Below are positions 25,649 through 33,707 of a DNA stretch of 64,000 nucleotides, piece after piece. This DNA is from Tumebacillus amylolyticus. Lineage in GTDB: Bacteria; Bacillota; Bacilli; Tumebacillales; Tumebacillaceae. The stretch is from the NCBI RefSeq assembly GCF_016722965.1, contig NZ_JAEQNB010000001.1:723929-787928 (forward strand). The letters run 5' to 3'. Made by a program: the position numbers and the translations under genes. The first letter of the stretch is position 1. Each line of letters begins with the position of its first letter. The notes below the pieces were generated by a model. The model made no database searches and had not been told where the DNA came from. It was given only the letters and a program-made list of their open reading frames with translations.

Positions 25649-26680
25649 TCACAGATACTCCCGCAAAGACCCTCGGTGGTTGCCATCTCGGCCGGTCACA
25701 GGTTCGGCTGCGACCATCGAATTCAAGATGGCTTCCTCTACACACTCGGCTCCCGCGCGGAAGGCGGGGTCGAGGAAGTGGTCTTGGAGATAGGGGAGGG
25801 TGAGGATCGGTTCGAGAGATTCGTGCGGAATGCGAGTGGCGGTGGAGAAAGCCAGCACCACATCGCCGCTGCCGTGGCCGATGTACGAGCCCGTTCGCGC
25901 CAAGCCCACGCCTGCACGGACGGCGACCCGTTTCAACTGGCGGTCGGAGAGCGGCAAGTCGGTCGCCAAGATCATGATGATCGAGCCGCGCTCTCGCTCA
26001 GCCGCACTCTCCATCTGCTCCCGAATTTCTCGCCCCACGGCACGTCCTCCCACTTGCAAATCATCTTGCCGGCCGAAATTCGAGAGCACCAACGCCCCCA
26101 GCGTATAGTTCTGCCCGCCAATCTCCATGATTCGCGAGGCAGTCCCGATCCCGCCCTTCAAACCGTAACAGGACATGCCGCGCCCCGCACCCACCGCGCC
26201 TTCCTCCACGTCTGCACGCACGTTCTCCAACGCCGCACGCACATGTTCTTCCCGCACATGCAACCCTCGGATGTCATTCAACCAACCGTCATTGCACTCG
26301 CACACAACGGGGTTCACCGTCCCTGTCGTCAATCCAATCTCCGGTGTCTGCTCCAACATGTACCGCACCAACGCTTCACTCACCGTGCCCACGCTCAACG
26401 TATTCGTCAGCAGAATCGGCGTTTCCAACGTCCCGAGCTCTTCCAGTTGCACCGTCCCGACCGACTTGCCAAACCCGTTGATCACATGCACAGCCGCCGC
26501 CACTTTTTCTCGAAACAGGTTGCCCGGATGCGGCACGACAGCGGTTACCCCGGTCTGCACCGCCCCGTCCGACAGCGTCACATGCCCGACTAGCACGCCC
26601 GGCACGTCGCTGATCGCATTGCGCACGCCGCGCTCCATCGTGCCGATCTCCACACCAAAGTCTCGAATCCGCTTTTTCAT
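25649..26680 (-). CDS. DmpA-type P1 aminopeptidase (peptidase family S58)
   Basis: 343 residues. The frame opens at 26713, but ATG 26680 (MKKRIRDFGV) has GGGGGGAA just upstream. Conserved DmpA/BapA features are ISDVPGVLVGHVTL, GLTTGTVNPVVCECNDGWLND and the autocleavage site GALVLSNFG, where Ser200 becomes the N-terminal nucleophile after self-processing. The enzyme releases N-terminal D- or L-amino acids (or beta-amino acids in relatives). No signal peptide, so cytoplasmic. Single gene; the specific substrate is unknown. Confidence 0.88.
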   Translation of the reverse strand: MKKRIRDFGVEIGTMERGVRNAISDVPGVLVGHVTLSDGAVQTGVTAVVPHPGNLFREKVAAAVHVINGFGKSVGTVQLEELGTLETPILLTNTLSVGTVSEALVRYMLEQTPEIGLTTGTVNPVVCECNDGWLNDIRGLHVREEHVRAALENVRADVEEGAVGAGRGMSCYGLKGGIGTASRIMEIGGQNYTLGALVLSNFGRQDDLQVGGRAVGREIREQMESAAERERGSIIMILATDLPLSDRQLKRVAVRAGVGLARTGSYIGHGSGDVVLAFSTATRIPHESLEPILTLPYLQDHFLDPAFRAGAECVEEAILNSMVAAEPVTGRDGNHRGSLREYL

Positions 26681-26773
26681 AAGGTTCCCCCCGAAATACT
26701 TGAAAATAGGCAAATCTCGCCCTCTGTGAATAGTCTGTCACTACCGATACACGCACAGAGAGGGGTCTGATGC

Positions 26774-27913
26774 ATGACAGTTGGGATCGTTACACCCAAG
26801 GAGTTATATGATCGTATTGCACGGCGAGAGGAACTTTTCCTCCTCGATGTCCGCCTCTACGACGATTTTGAGCGCTGGCACGTCGAGGGCGAAAGAGTTA
26901 CCACCCTCAACATCCCCTATGTGGACTTTCTGGCGGAAGAGGACTTCTCTTGGAAAAAACACCTGCCCACCGACCGCCCCCTCCTCGTCAACTGCGCTCG
27001 TGGTCGCAGTGCCAAGATCGTCGCCGAAATTCTCGAGAGGCACGGATATGACGCCGCGTATCTCGAAAACGGCATGATCGGGTGGAGCGAAGTCTACGCC
27101 CCTGTGACGGTCGTCGAAGAGGACGAGTGGAAGCTGATCCAACTCAACCGCGTCGGCAAAGGCTGTCTTTCCTACCTGCTCTTCTCCGGCACCACCGCTC
27201 TCGTCGTCGATGCAGGCCGCCATGTGGAAGAGTATCTGGAACTCGCTTCCCAACACGGCGCGGCCATCGAACATGTCATCGACACGCACCTGCACGCAGA
27301 CCACATCTCAGGCGGAGTCGAACTCGCCTCTCGAACGGGGGCTTCCTACTACATCTCCCAATCGGAGCTGCAAGGAGCCTTGATTCCACACACGCCGCTC
27401 GAACAACACCGCACCTGGCAATTCGGCGCCATTTCGGTACAAGTGCTGGCAGTCCCCACACCGGGTCATACGCCGGGCAGCGTCTCCCTTTTGCTGAACG
27501 ACCGCTTTTTGCTCACCGGCGACACCGTTTTCGTCGGTGGAATCGGGCGGCCAGATCTCGGAGGCAAGTCCCGAGAATGGGCACAACTCCTCTACGAAAC
27601 CGTATTCACCACCATCGCCGCACTTCCCGACGACGTGCTCGTGCTCCCCGCACATTACGCTTCACGTGACGAGTACCACGCCGGAGGGTTCATCGGCGCA
27701 ACGCTTGGCACGATCCGCGCCACCAACGAAGTTCTCCGTCTCGACTCACGCGAGACGTTCCTCGAGCAGATCGCAGCCGCCGGGGGCTCCACCCCGCCGA
27801 ACTATCAGGAGATCACCGAAATCAACCGCGGCGTCAAGCAAGTCCCCGTCGCGCGGGCGTTGGAATTGGAGAGCGGCCCGAACCGCTGCGCCGCCAAACA
27901 CACCCACCTGTAA
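26774..27913 (+). CDS. Rhodanese-metallo-beta-lactamase fusion (persulfide dioxygenase-like)
   Basis: 379 residues. Residues 1-110 are a rhodanese domain with FLLDVRLYDDFERWH and active-site CARGRS (Cys74). Residues about 120-330 are a metallo-beta-lactamase domain of the ETHE1/persulfide dioxygenase branch: THLHADH (His172, His174, Asp176, His177), PTPGHTPGS, LTGDTVFVGGIGRPDL and LPAHY. The domain order is rhodanese first, the reverse of CstB-like fusions. The likely job is oxidation of low-molecular-weight persulfides with sulfur transfer in the same chain. A single rhodanese lies 2 kb upstream. Not strictly in an operon; terminator follows. Confidence 0.85.
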   Translation: MTVGIVTPKELYDRIARREELFLLDVRLYDDFERWHVEGERVTTLNIPYVDFLAEEDFSWKKHLPTDRPLLVNCARGRSAKIVAEILERHGYDAAYLENGMIGWSEVYAPVTVVEEDEWKLIQLNRVGKGCLSYLLFSGTTALVVDAGRHVEEYLELASQHGAAIEHVIDTHLHADHISGGVELASRTGASYYISQSELQGALIPHTPLEQHRTWQFGAISVQVLAVPTPGHTPGSVSLLLNDRFLLTGDTVFVGGIGRPDLGGKSREWAQLLYETVFTTIAALPDDVLVLPAHYASRDEYHAGGFIGATLGTIRATNEVLRLDSRETFLEQIAAAGGSTPPNYQEITEINRGVKQVPVARALELESGPNRCAAKHTHL

Positions 27914-27921
27914 GCAAAAAG

Positions 27922-27958
27922 AGACTTCACTCGCCTGGGCGTGTGAAGTCTTTTTTTC
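27922..27958 (+). terminator. Terminator after the rhodanese fusion gene
   Basis: Stem AGACTTCAC/GTGAAGTCT with T7; the converging HTH-TPR gene ends 48 bp further on. Confidence 0.85.
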
Positions 27959-28005
27959 GTTCTGACGATGGTGCGACCTACCAAAAAAGGCTCTGTGCGT
28001 CATCG

Positions 28006-29292
28006 CTACAGAGCCTTCGGTTTGTCGTCAAATTTTACTTGACGGTAGTACTCAGCGGCTTTTTGGAAGTCGCCGGTTTCGAAGTAGACATCGGCGGTCA
28101 GACGCAGAACGTCGTTGGCCAACATCGGGAAGTCGTGCTTGGTGAACAGGTCGAGCGACTCACGGTAGTTTTCCAAGGCCTTGTCAAAGTTCCGACGGCC
28201 GGCTTCAATCTGGCCGAGGATCTTGTAGGCGGTACCCTTGTGCTTGTACTCGTGCTTCGCGGACAGGATCTGGTAGCAATACTTCGAGGCTTGGTCGTAA
28301 TCTTCATGTGCGAAAAATGCCTGTGCGATCTCCGATTTGGCGTTGACCAATCTCGTCTCCATGTTCAAGCCTTCATAGAGGTGGATCGATGTCAGCAGCG
28401 CTTCAATCGCTTTCGGGTAGTCCTTCAACGTGAAGTACAACTTGCCAAGGTTCGTGTAGACACCCGCTTTGTTGTTGTGGTTCTCCGTCGCTTCATGAAT
28501 CGCCAGCGCGCGGTGGTAGTAGCGCTCTGCTTCATGCAGGTCACCGATTTGGAAGTAGCAGTTCCCCAGACCCATCACGATGTGACCTTGACGGAAGAAA
28601 GCACGCATCGAGTGGTTCAGTTCGTTTGCTTCTTGCCAGAAACGAATCGCCGAGTGGTTCTCGCCGAGTTTGCCGTGCGCCATCGCGAAGTTGATCAACA
28701 GCGACACTTTGGTCAATCCGCCGATTTGGTGGTGGATCAACGTCTGGTACGCGACATTCAGCGTTTTCAACGCTTCATCGTTTTGGTTCAGTTGCAAATA
28801 AATGTAGGCGTGAGAGTCCATCGAGCGGATGCGTTCGCGAACGTAGTTGTTGTTCTCGAAGTGCGCAATCGACTTGGCGAACAACTCAGCCGCTTCCGTG
28901 TACTCGCGACGTTGTTCCGCGAGACGGCCGTTGACCCACGCGAGCAAGCCGTGGTCGTATTCGTTGAGCTCTTCCGGGGCATCGATGTTGGCGTTGTCGA
29001 GTGTCTTCTTCGCCTGTTCGTAGTTCCCGGATTCCACGTGCTGTTCGGCGAAGCGGATGAATTTCTTCCACTCCGAGACTTGCAACGCTTTGTTCTCCGG
29101 TTCCTTGAAGAAATCTTCCACCGTGCATTCGAGCTTTTTGGAGAGTTTCTCCAGAGTATCGTACGAAGGCTGGATCAGACCCTTTTCAATCTGACTGATA
29201 TAACTTCGGGTGACAACGCCCTCGGCCAGTTCTTGCTGGGTAAGATTTGAGGCCTTCCGTAGTTCTTTGATTCGTTGTCCTACTGCTCCCAT
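28006..29292 (-). CDS. HTH-TPR transcriptional regulator (RNPP-like architecture)
   Basis: 428 residues. The frame opens at 29379, but ATG 29292 has GAGAAGGAC seven bases upstream and starts just before the DNA-binding domain. Residues 1-62 are an XRE/Cro-type helix-turn-helix (RIKELRKASNLTQQELAEG, SYISQIEKGLIQPSYDTLEKL). The remainder (about 70-425) is made of some nine TPR-like helix pairs, e.g. NNKAGVYTNLGKLYFTLKDY and GTAYKILGQIEAGRRNFDKA. This architecture and length match NprR/PlcR-class regulators that bind short secreted peptides in the TPR groove. A 46-aa secreted-peptide gene lies divergently 386 bp away, which strongly suggests a cognate signal. Extended -10 TGGTATACT (complement, 29370-29378) is the likely promoter. 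The peptide link is inference. Confidence 0.85.
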   Translation of the reverse strand: MGAVGQRIKELRKASNLTQQELAEGVVTRSYISQIEKGLIQPSYDTLEKLSKKLECTVEDFFKEPENKALQVSEWKKFIRFAEQHVESGNYEQAKKTLDNANIDAPEELNEYDHGLLAWVNGRLAEQRREYTEAAELFAKSIAHFENNNYVRERIRSMDSHAYIYLQLNQNDEALKTLNVAYQTLIHHQIGGLTKVSLLINFAMAHGKLGENHSAIRFWQEANELNHSMRAFFRQGHIVMGLGNCYFQIGDLHEAERYYHRALAIHEATENHNNKAGVYTNLGKLYFTLKDYPKAIEALLTSIHLYEGLNMETRLVNAKSEIAQAFFAHEDYDQASKYCYQILSAKHEYKHKGTAYKILGQIEAGRRNFDKALENYRESLDLFTKHDFPMLANDVLRLTADVYFETGDFQKAAEYYRQVKFDDKPKAL

Positions 29293-29369
29293 TGTCCTTC
29301 TCTCCCATGTCTTGACTATCGGATTGTTGCGAATCTTTGGGCACCGTGCAACAGCACGTATGTAGTTGC

Positions 29370-29400
29370 AGTATACCATAATCCCAACTTATTGAGACAA
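29370..29400 (-). promoter_or_regulatory. Promoter of the HTH-TPR regulator
   Basis: On the minus strand TTGTCT (29395-29400) and TATACT (29370-29375) are 19 bp apart, with a TGG extension of the -10 that would compensate for the long spacer. The transcript would have an untranslated leader of about 70 bases. Confidence 0.45.
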
Positions 29401-29577
29401 GCATCTCGCTTAATAGGCGTCTAGTCCTAGAGCCGTTTTCGAAGATGGGAAATTTTACTGTTGAGTAAAGAAAGCGTATCCGATGAAACTTGGATAATTA
29501 AGGATGCGGATTTTGAACACTACTAACTAAACTGAACGAAACAAATATATTTCCGATAAAAATGTTCATCCATGTTA

Positions 29578-29606
29578 TTGACGTAGAGAGATTTGTGATT
29601 TACCAT
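29578..29606 (+). promoter_or_regulatory. Promoter of the secreted-peptide gene
   Basis: TTGACG (29578-29583) and TACCAT (29601-29606) with a 17-bp spacer lie about 70 bases before the peptide start. The surrounding intergenic DNA (29293-29678) is AT-rich and holds no other gene. Confidence 0.45.
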
Positions 29607-29617
29607 ATGATTAACAA

Positions 29618-29640
29618 AGGGGAACAAAGTGGTTCCTCTT
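29618..29640. promoter_or_regulatory. Inverted repeat just downstream of the peptide promoter
   Basis: AAGGGGAAC-N6-GTTCCTCTT (29618-29640, one mismatch in nine pairs) lies between promoter and start codon. It may be the operator of the adjacent HTH-TPR regulator or a hairpin in the leader. Confidence 0.4.
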
Positions 29641-29678
29641 AGCAAAATGTGCATACATAATTCAGGGGGTAAGAGAAA

Positions 29679-29819
29679 ATGATGAAGAACGCAGTGAAAG
29701 CAGTCGTAGGCGGTTTCGTAGGGGCAGCACTGGTAGCGGGCCTGTTTGTATCGGTTGCTCCGGTTAGCAAGCAAAACGCAGATCTCGTGTGGCCGGAAAA
29801 CTCTCCGATCCTGAACTAG
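29679..29819 (+). CDS. Secreted 46-aa propeptide, candidate quorum-sensing signal (unlisted)
   Basis: A short gene not recovered by long-ORF calls. It encodes MMKNAVKAVVGGFVGAALV, a hydrophobic run to FVSVA at residue 27, then the polar tail PVSKQNADLVWPENSPILN. The N-terminal part is a secretion signal (Lys before a 19-residue hydrophobic core). The tail of 19 residues would be exported. The size and layout match Phr, PapR and NprX precursors, whose C-terminal 5-8 residues are processed and re-imported to bind TPR regulators. AGGGGG nine bases before the ATG is a strong ribosome site, a promoter lies upstream and a strong terminator 33 bases after the stop. Oddity: Pro at +1 after the predicted SVA site would hinder standard signal peptidase cleavage. 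No homologue is recalled. Confidence 0.7.
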   Translation: MMKNAVKAVVGGFVGAALVAGLFVSVAPVSKQNADLVWPENSPILN

Positions 29820-29852
29820 TTCCAACAGGGTCGCTATCATACGTGAACAATG

Positions 29853-29883
29853 AGGACGGAGGATTTCACTCCGTCCTTTTTTG
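29853..29883 (+). terminator. Terminator of the peptide gene
   Basis: Perfect 9-bp stem AGGACGGAG/CTCCGTCCT (29853-29861 and 29869-29877) with a T tract. It makes the peptide gene a single-gene transcript. Confidence 0.88.
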
Positions 29884-30139
29884 TATTTGAAGTGAAAAAT
29901 GTAAGCGGGACTGTAATTGCATGTCGAAACAAAATTGAGTCCAAAGCCTCATAGGAAATGAACGTGCTTTCAACGTCTCGCTGACATGGTAAAATGAGAC
30001 TAGTGTGTTAAGAAGGAAAGTAGAGGATGAAAGAGGCCGTCGGAGAAAGTTTTGGTTACGACAGTAAGTGTCGAATAATATTTTTACAAAAAATGAAGGA
30101 ATCGAGATCTACTTCGTCTAATAGACTAAACCAGAAAGC
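29884..30139. other. Intergenic stretch before lacI
   Basis: About 290 bp separate the peptide terminator from the LacI gene. It holds an extended -10 (TGGTAAAAT, 29987-29995) with a weak TTTCAA at -35. A possible 48-codon ORF (30027-30173, MKEAVGESFGYDSKC..) has AGAAGGAAAG upstream and ends just before the lacI start, but its codon use is poor and it runs through the operator. I do not call it a gene. Nothing else is seen. Confidence 0.4.
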
Positions 30140-30155
30140 CCGAAACCGCTTTCGG
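30140..30155. promoter_or_regulatory. LacI-family operator, autoregulatory copy
   Basis: CCGAAACCGCTTTCGG, a near-perfect palindrome with the central CG typical of LacI/CcpA-family sites. It lies 20 bp before the lacI start and recurs exactly at 31211-31226. Confidence 0.75.
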
Positions 30156-30175
30156 TACTTGAGAGGATGCTGAAT

Positions 30176-31183
30176 TTGATCACCATATATGACATCGCCA
30201 AACGTGCCAACGTCTCTCCCGCCACAGTATCCCGTGTACTTAACGGATATCCGGATGTCTCGCAGAAGACTCGCGAGAAAGTCCAGCGCATCACCGCCGA
30301 ACTCGGTTTCCAACCGAACGCTGCGGCGCGCGGGCTTGCCACCAAGCGTTCTTGGACCATCGGGGTGTTTTTTCAAGACCATGTTAACAGCGGCTTCAAG
30401 CATCCTTTTTTGCATGATGTGTTGAGCAGTTTCAAGGATGTCATGGGCGGCAGGGGCTATGACCTGTTGTTTTTTGCCAACCATACGCTGGAAGGCGCGC
30501 AAGACAGTTTCGCGGGTCGTGCCCGTCATCGCAACGTAGACGGCGTGCTGCTGCTGGGTGTACCTCGCACCGAACCGACGTTGGACACACTTGTCGGCGC
30601 GGGAATTCCTTGCATGTCGGTCGACCTCGATCTGTTCGGCCCGCGTGCCGGGTACATTTGCTCTGACAACAAGGGGGGGGCCAACCTCGCGATGAACTTT
30701 CTCGCGGAACGGGGGCACCGCCGGATTGCGTTCATCGGAGACCGCTTTTCGACGAAGCCGGGTCACGACCGGTTGCTTGGCTACCAAGAGTCTTTGCACC
30801 GCCACGGTCTGGTCTTTCACAACCAGTGGATCTCCTACGGCGACTTCACCGAAGATGGCGGCAAGTCCGCGATGAAGCAAATGCTTGAACTTGACGAACG
30901 TCCGACCGCCGTGTTCTGTGCAGGGGACATGATGGCGATTGGTGCGATGGGCGCCATTCGGGAGTCGGGACTGGAACCGGGCCGTGACATCTCGGTGATC
31001 GGGTTTGACGACATCGCCTACGCGAAGTATCTCAACTTGACCACCATCGCCCAACACAAGGAAGAGTTGGGCTCGCAAGCGGCAGTCGCACTTCTGAAAC
31101 TGATCGAGGACCCGTCGCAATCTCCTCCTGTGCTCACCATCGGAACAGAGCTTGTCGTGCGTGGGACGGTTCAACCTGTCTGA
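30176..31183 (+). CDS. LacI-family regulator of the beta-glucan cluster
   Basis: 335 residues from TTG 30176; ATG 30167 is directly abutted to GAGAGG, whereas TTG 30176 has ideal spacing and yields the standard start (I)TIYDIAKRANVSPATVSRVLNG. This HTH and hinge are followed by a periplasmic-binding-like sensor domain (IGVFFQDH, VDGVLLLGVP, DNKGGANLAMNFL, HRRIAFIGD, DISVIGFDDI). The regulator most likely represses the downstream ABC-GH1-GH81 genes and itself, because the same palindrome appears before both genes. The inducer is probably a beta-1,3-gluco-oligosaccharide; this is inference from the neighbours. Confidence 0.88.
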   Translation: MITIYDIAKRANVSPATVSRVLNGYPDVSQKTREKVQRITAELGFQPNAAARGLATKRSWTIGVFFQDHVNSGFKHPFLHDVLSSFKDVMGGRGYDLLFFANHTLEGAQDSFAGRARHRNVDGVLLLGVPRTEPTLDTLVGAGIPCMSVDLDLFGPRAGYICSDNKGGANLAMNFLAERGHRRIAFIGDRFSTKPGHDRLLGYQESLHRHGLVFHNQWISYGDFTEDGGKSAMKQMLELDERPTAVFCAGDMMAIGAMGAIRESGLEPGRDISVIGFDDIAYAKYLNLTTIAQHKEELGSQAAVALLKLIEDPSQSPPVLTIGTELVVRGTVQPV

Positions 31184-31210
31184 CCGTCCTCGCTTGTTTT
31201 TTACAGAGTT

Positions 31211-31226
31211 CCGAAACCGCTTTCGG
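31211..31226. promoter_or_regulatory. LacI-family operator upstream of the importer genes
   Basis: CCGAAACCGCTTTCGG, identical over 16 bases to the site before lacI and extended by T..A on both sides. It is about 90 bp before the binding-protein gene. Confidence 0.8.
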
Positions 31227-31273
31227 AAAAATGGATGAAAAGCTAGTAAACAAGCGGATTTTATTGTGAATTA

Positions 31274-31289
31274 CCGAAACCGATTCCGA
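31274..31289. promoter_or_regulatory. Second, degenerate operator before the importer genes
   Basis: CCGAAACCGATTCCGA has 13 of 16 matches to the other sites and lies 63 bp (about six helical turns) downstream of the perfect copy, a spacing compatible with looping. Confidence 0.6.
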
Positions 31290-31312
31290 ACTTATCTTAG
31301 GGGGTCTCTACG

Positions 31313-32689
31313 ATGTCTTTCACCAAGAAACAAAAACAGATCACGACGACGGCGGCTGTGACGCTCGCCCTGACCACGATGCTGACCGGATGTTCCTCCG
31401 ACAGCTCTTCGACGAGTGCCACGACCACCGTCGTCACCGACAAACCGGTGGAGTTGACGGCGTGGATCATGCCGAATTCACCGAAGCCTGATGCGGACTT
31501 CCTCTCGTTGATGAAACCGTACCTCGACAAACATCCGAACGTGAAAATCAACGTTACCGTCCTCGACTGGGGTTCTGCGTGGACCAAGATCACGACGGCA
31601 GCCACCTCGGGCACGGGTCCTGACATCATGCAACTGGGCACCACGTGGGTTCCAGCGATTGCGGCCATGAACGGAATCGACAAGATCACCGACAAAACGG
31701 CAGACATCGGTGGCGCAGACGCGTACCTTCCGGCCAGTTGGAAGACCACGATGATCGAAGGCCAGCCGGACGTCTACGCTGTGCCGTGGTTCGTCGACGC
31801 ACGGGCGGTCTACTACCGCAAGGATGCTTTTGAAAAAGCGGGCGTCGATCCCAAGGATGCGTTCAAAACGTGGGATTCGTTCAAAGCCGCTCTGCAAAAA
31901 GTCAACCATGTAAACATCGACGGTCAAGAGATGGCGGCGTTCACAATGCCTGGCAAAAACGACTGGAACGTCGCGCACAACATCTTCCCTTGGGTGTGGG
32001 AAGCAGGCGGCGAAGTGCTCGCCAAGGACAACAAAAAATCCACGTTCAACTCTGAAACCGCTCTGAAAGGTCTGATGTTCTACACCGGACTCGCCAAGGA
32101 CGGCCTCGTGGACAAAAAATCGCTGGAAGAGAACTCCTCGCAAGTGGAAGCGGACTTCGCAGACGGCAAAGCGGCGGCGATCATCGACACACCCGTCCTG
32201 ATCAAAAGCTTCGCCACCTCCAAAGAAAACGGCGGCTACTCCGACAAGCTCGCAGCGAAAAACTACGCAGTCGCACCGCTTCCGGCAGGTCCGTCCGGTC
32301 AAGCGACGTTCTTTGGCGGCAGTGACTTGACGGTGTTCTCCGGTTCGAAAAACAAAGGCAATGCGTGGGATGTCGTGAAGTATCTCGCAAGCGACGATGC
32401 CCAATTGCAATACGCGCAACTCTCCGGCATGCTTCCTGCGAAAAATTCGGCGCTCAATTCCTCCTACGTCACGAACGACCCGAACCTGTCCGCCTTCAAA
32501 GCGGCGACCCAATTCGGCCGTTCCTACCCGTCAATTCCGCAATGGGGCCCGACGGAGACGGTTCTCGTCAAGCACTTCGGCAACATCTGGGACATCGTCG
32601 CGGGCGTCAACGGGACCTACAGCGACGCCGCTGTGAAAAAAGAGCTCGATGCCGCGGCCCAAGAGGTCGACTCGATCTTGAAGCAGTAA
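31313..32689 (+). CDS. ABC sugar importer, solute-binding lipoprotein (family 1)
   Basis: 458 residues. Lipoprotein signal with lipobox LTGC (Cys27), Ser/Thr-rich linker, then a MalE-like binding protein: ELTAWIMPNSPKPDADF, GTGPDIMQLGTTWVP, YAVPWFVDARAVYYRKDAF and a late WDVVKYLAS. It captures an oligosaccharide on the cell surface for the two permeases encoded next. Given GH1 and GH81 enzymes in the same run of genes, laminari-oligosaccharides are the likely ligand. AGGGGG lies nine bases before the ATG. No ATPase gene is in the cluster, so a shared MsmX-type ATPase elsewhere is probably used. Confidence 0.88.
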   Translation: MSFTKKQKQITTTAAVTLALTTMLTGCSSDSSSTSATTTVVTDKPVELTAWIMPNSPKPDADFLSLMKPYLDKHPNVKINVTVLDWGSAWTKITTAATSGTGPDIMQLGTTWVPAIAAMNGIDKITDKTADIGGADAYLPASWKTTMIEGQPDVYAVPWFVDARAVYYRKDAFEKAGVDPKDAFKTWDSFKAALQKVNHVNIDGQEMAAFTMPGKNDWNVAHNIFPWVWEAGGEVLAKDNKKSTFNSETALKGLMFYTGLAKDGLVDKKSLEENSSQVEADFADGKAAAIIDTPVLIKSFATSKENGGYSDKLAAKNYAVAPLPAGPSGQATFFGGSDLTVFSGSKNKGNAWDVVKYLASDDAQLQYAQLSGMLPAKNSALNSSYVTNDPNLSAFKAATQFGRSYPSIPQWGPTETVLVKHFGNIWDIVAGVNGTYSDAAVKKELDAAAQEVDSILKQ

Positions 32690-32702
32690 CCGAAGGGTAG
32701 GG

Positions 32703-33707
32703 ATGACGATGCAAGAGCAACCGCAAAGAGCGGCTGCCACGACCCGTTTCTCCGCCGCCTCCCGCCAGACGCGGGGGGGCAGGTTGCGGCGGGCGTGGCG
32801 AGAGTACCGATTCGCGTATGCGTTGGTAGTGCCGGCTCTGGTGTTCATGGTGGGAATTCACTTTTTCCCGATGGTGCAAGGGGTTTGGATGTCGTTTTTG
32901 AAACTGAACCAGTTTACGCTCGCCCAGTATCTCAAAGCGCCGTGGGTCGGGTTGCAGAACTACACCGACGTGCTGTTCAACCCCGACAATCCGGTGCGTG
33001 CGGGGTTGGGGGTAGCGGTGCGCAACACGATTTTGTACAGCATCGCCGTGACAATCGGTACTCTCGTCGTCGGGATGTGCGGGGCGTTGCTGATGAACCG
33101 CAAGTTTGCGGGGCGTGGGTTTGCACGCACGACGCTGTTGCTTCCGTGGGTCGTGCCTTCGTATGTCGTCGGCATCCTGTGGGGCTTCATGTGGCAGAAA
33201 GACAACGGCGTCATCAATTTTTTGCTGGTCGATGTGTTGCACCTCACGAGCGACAAACCGTTCTGGCTGATCGGGCCGAACACGCTGTGGGCGATCGTGA
33301 TCCCGACGATTTGGCGCAGTTGGCCGTTCCTGATGGTGGTGTTTCTCGCCGGGCTTCAGACGATTCCGGAGGAGTTGTATGAAGCGGCGAAGATCGACGG
33401 TGCGAGCGTTTGGCGCCAATTCCGGCATATCACTCTGCCGCTCTTGCGCCCGATCATCGCGATTCAGTTGCTGTTTCAGATCATCGCCAACGTGTATTCC
33501 TACAACATCGTCGCGATGATGTTCGGCAATGGAGCGGGCTACCCCGGCGAGTGGGGAGATCTGTTGATGACAGCATTGGTGCGTCAGTCGTTCGGCTACT
33601 GGGCGTTTGGCTCCGGCTCGGCGGCTTCGTTCTTGTTGATGCTGGTCATGCTGATCGTCGTCAGCATTTGGTACCGCACGTTTCGAAAGGAGATGATGAT
33701 GCAATGA
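32703..33707 (+). CDS. ABC sugar importer, permease 1 (MalF-like)
   Basis: 334 residues (ATG 32709 would give 332 and has equally good spacing from GAAGGGTAGGG). A basic N-terminal tail precedes six membrane helices. The EAA loop, which docks the ATPase, is EELYEAAKIDGASVWRQFR.ITLPLLRP. It follows the binding-protein gene by 13 bp and overlaps the next permease by ATGA, so the three are one operon. Confidence 0.88.
   Translation: MTMQEQPQRAAATTRFSAASRQTRGGRLRRAWREYRFAYALVVPALVFMVGIHFFPMVQGVWMSFLKLNQFTLAQYLKAPWVGLQNYTDVLFNPDNPVRAGLGVAVRNTILYSIAVTIGTLVVGMCGALLMNRKFAGRGFARTTLLLPWVVPSYVVGILWGFMWQKDNGVINFLLVDVLHLTSDKPFWLIGPNTLWAIVIPTIWRSWPFLMVVFLAGLQTIPEELYEAAKIDGASVWRQFRHITLPLLRPIIAIQLLFQIIANVYSYNIVAMMFGNGAGYPGEWGDLLMTALVRQSFGYWAFGSGSAASFLLMLVMLIVVSIWYRTFRKEMMMQ

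Noticed and set aside
27943-29250. 435-codon plus-strand ORF opposite the HTH-TPR gene
   Set aside because: Antisense shadow; the minus strand has a clear HTH and TPR pattern.
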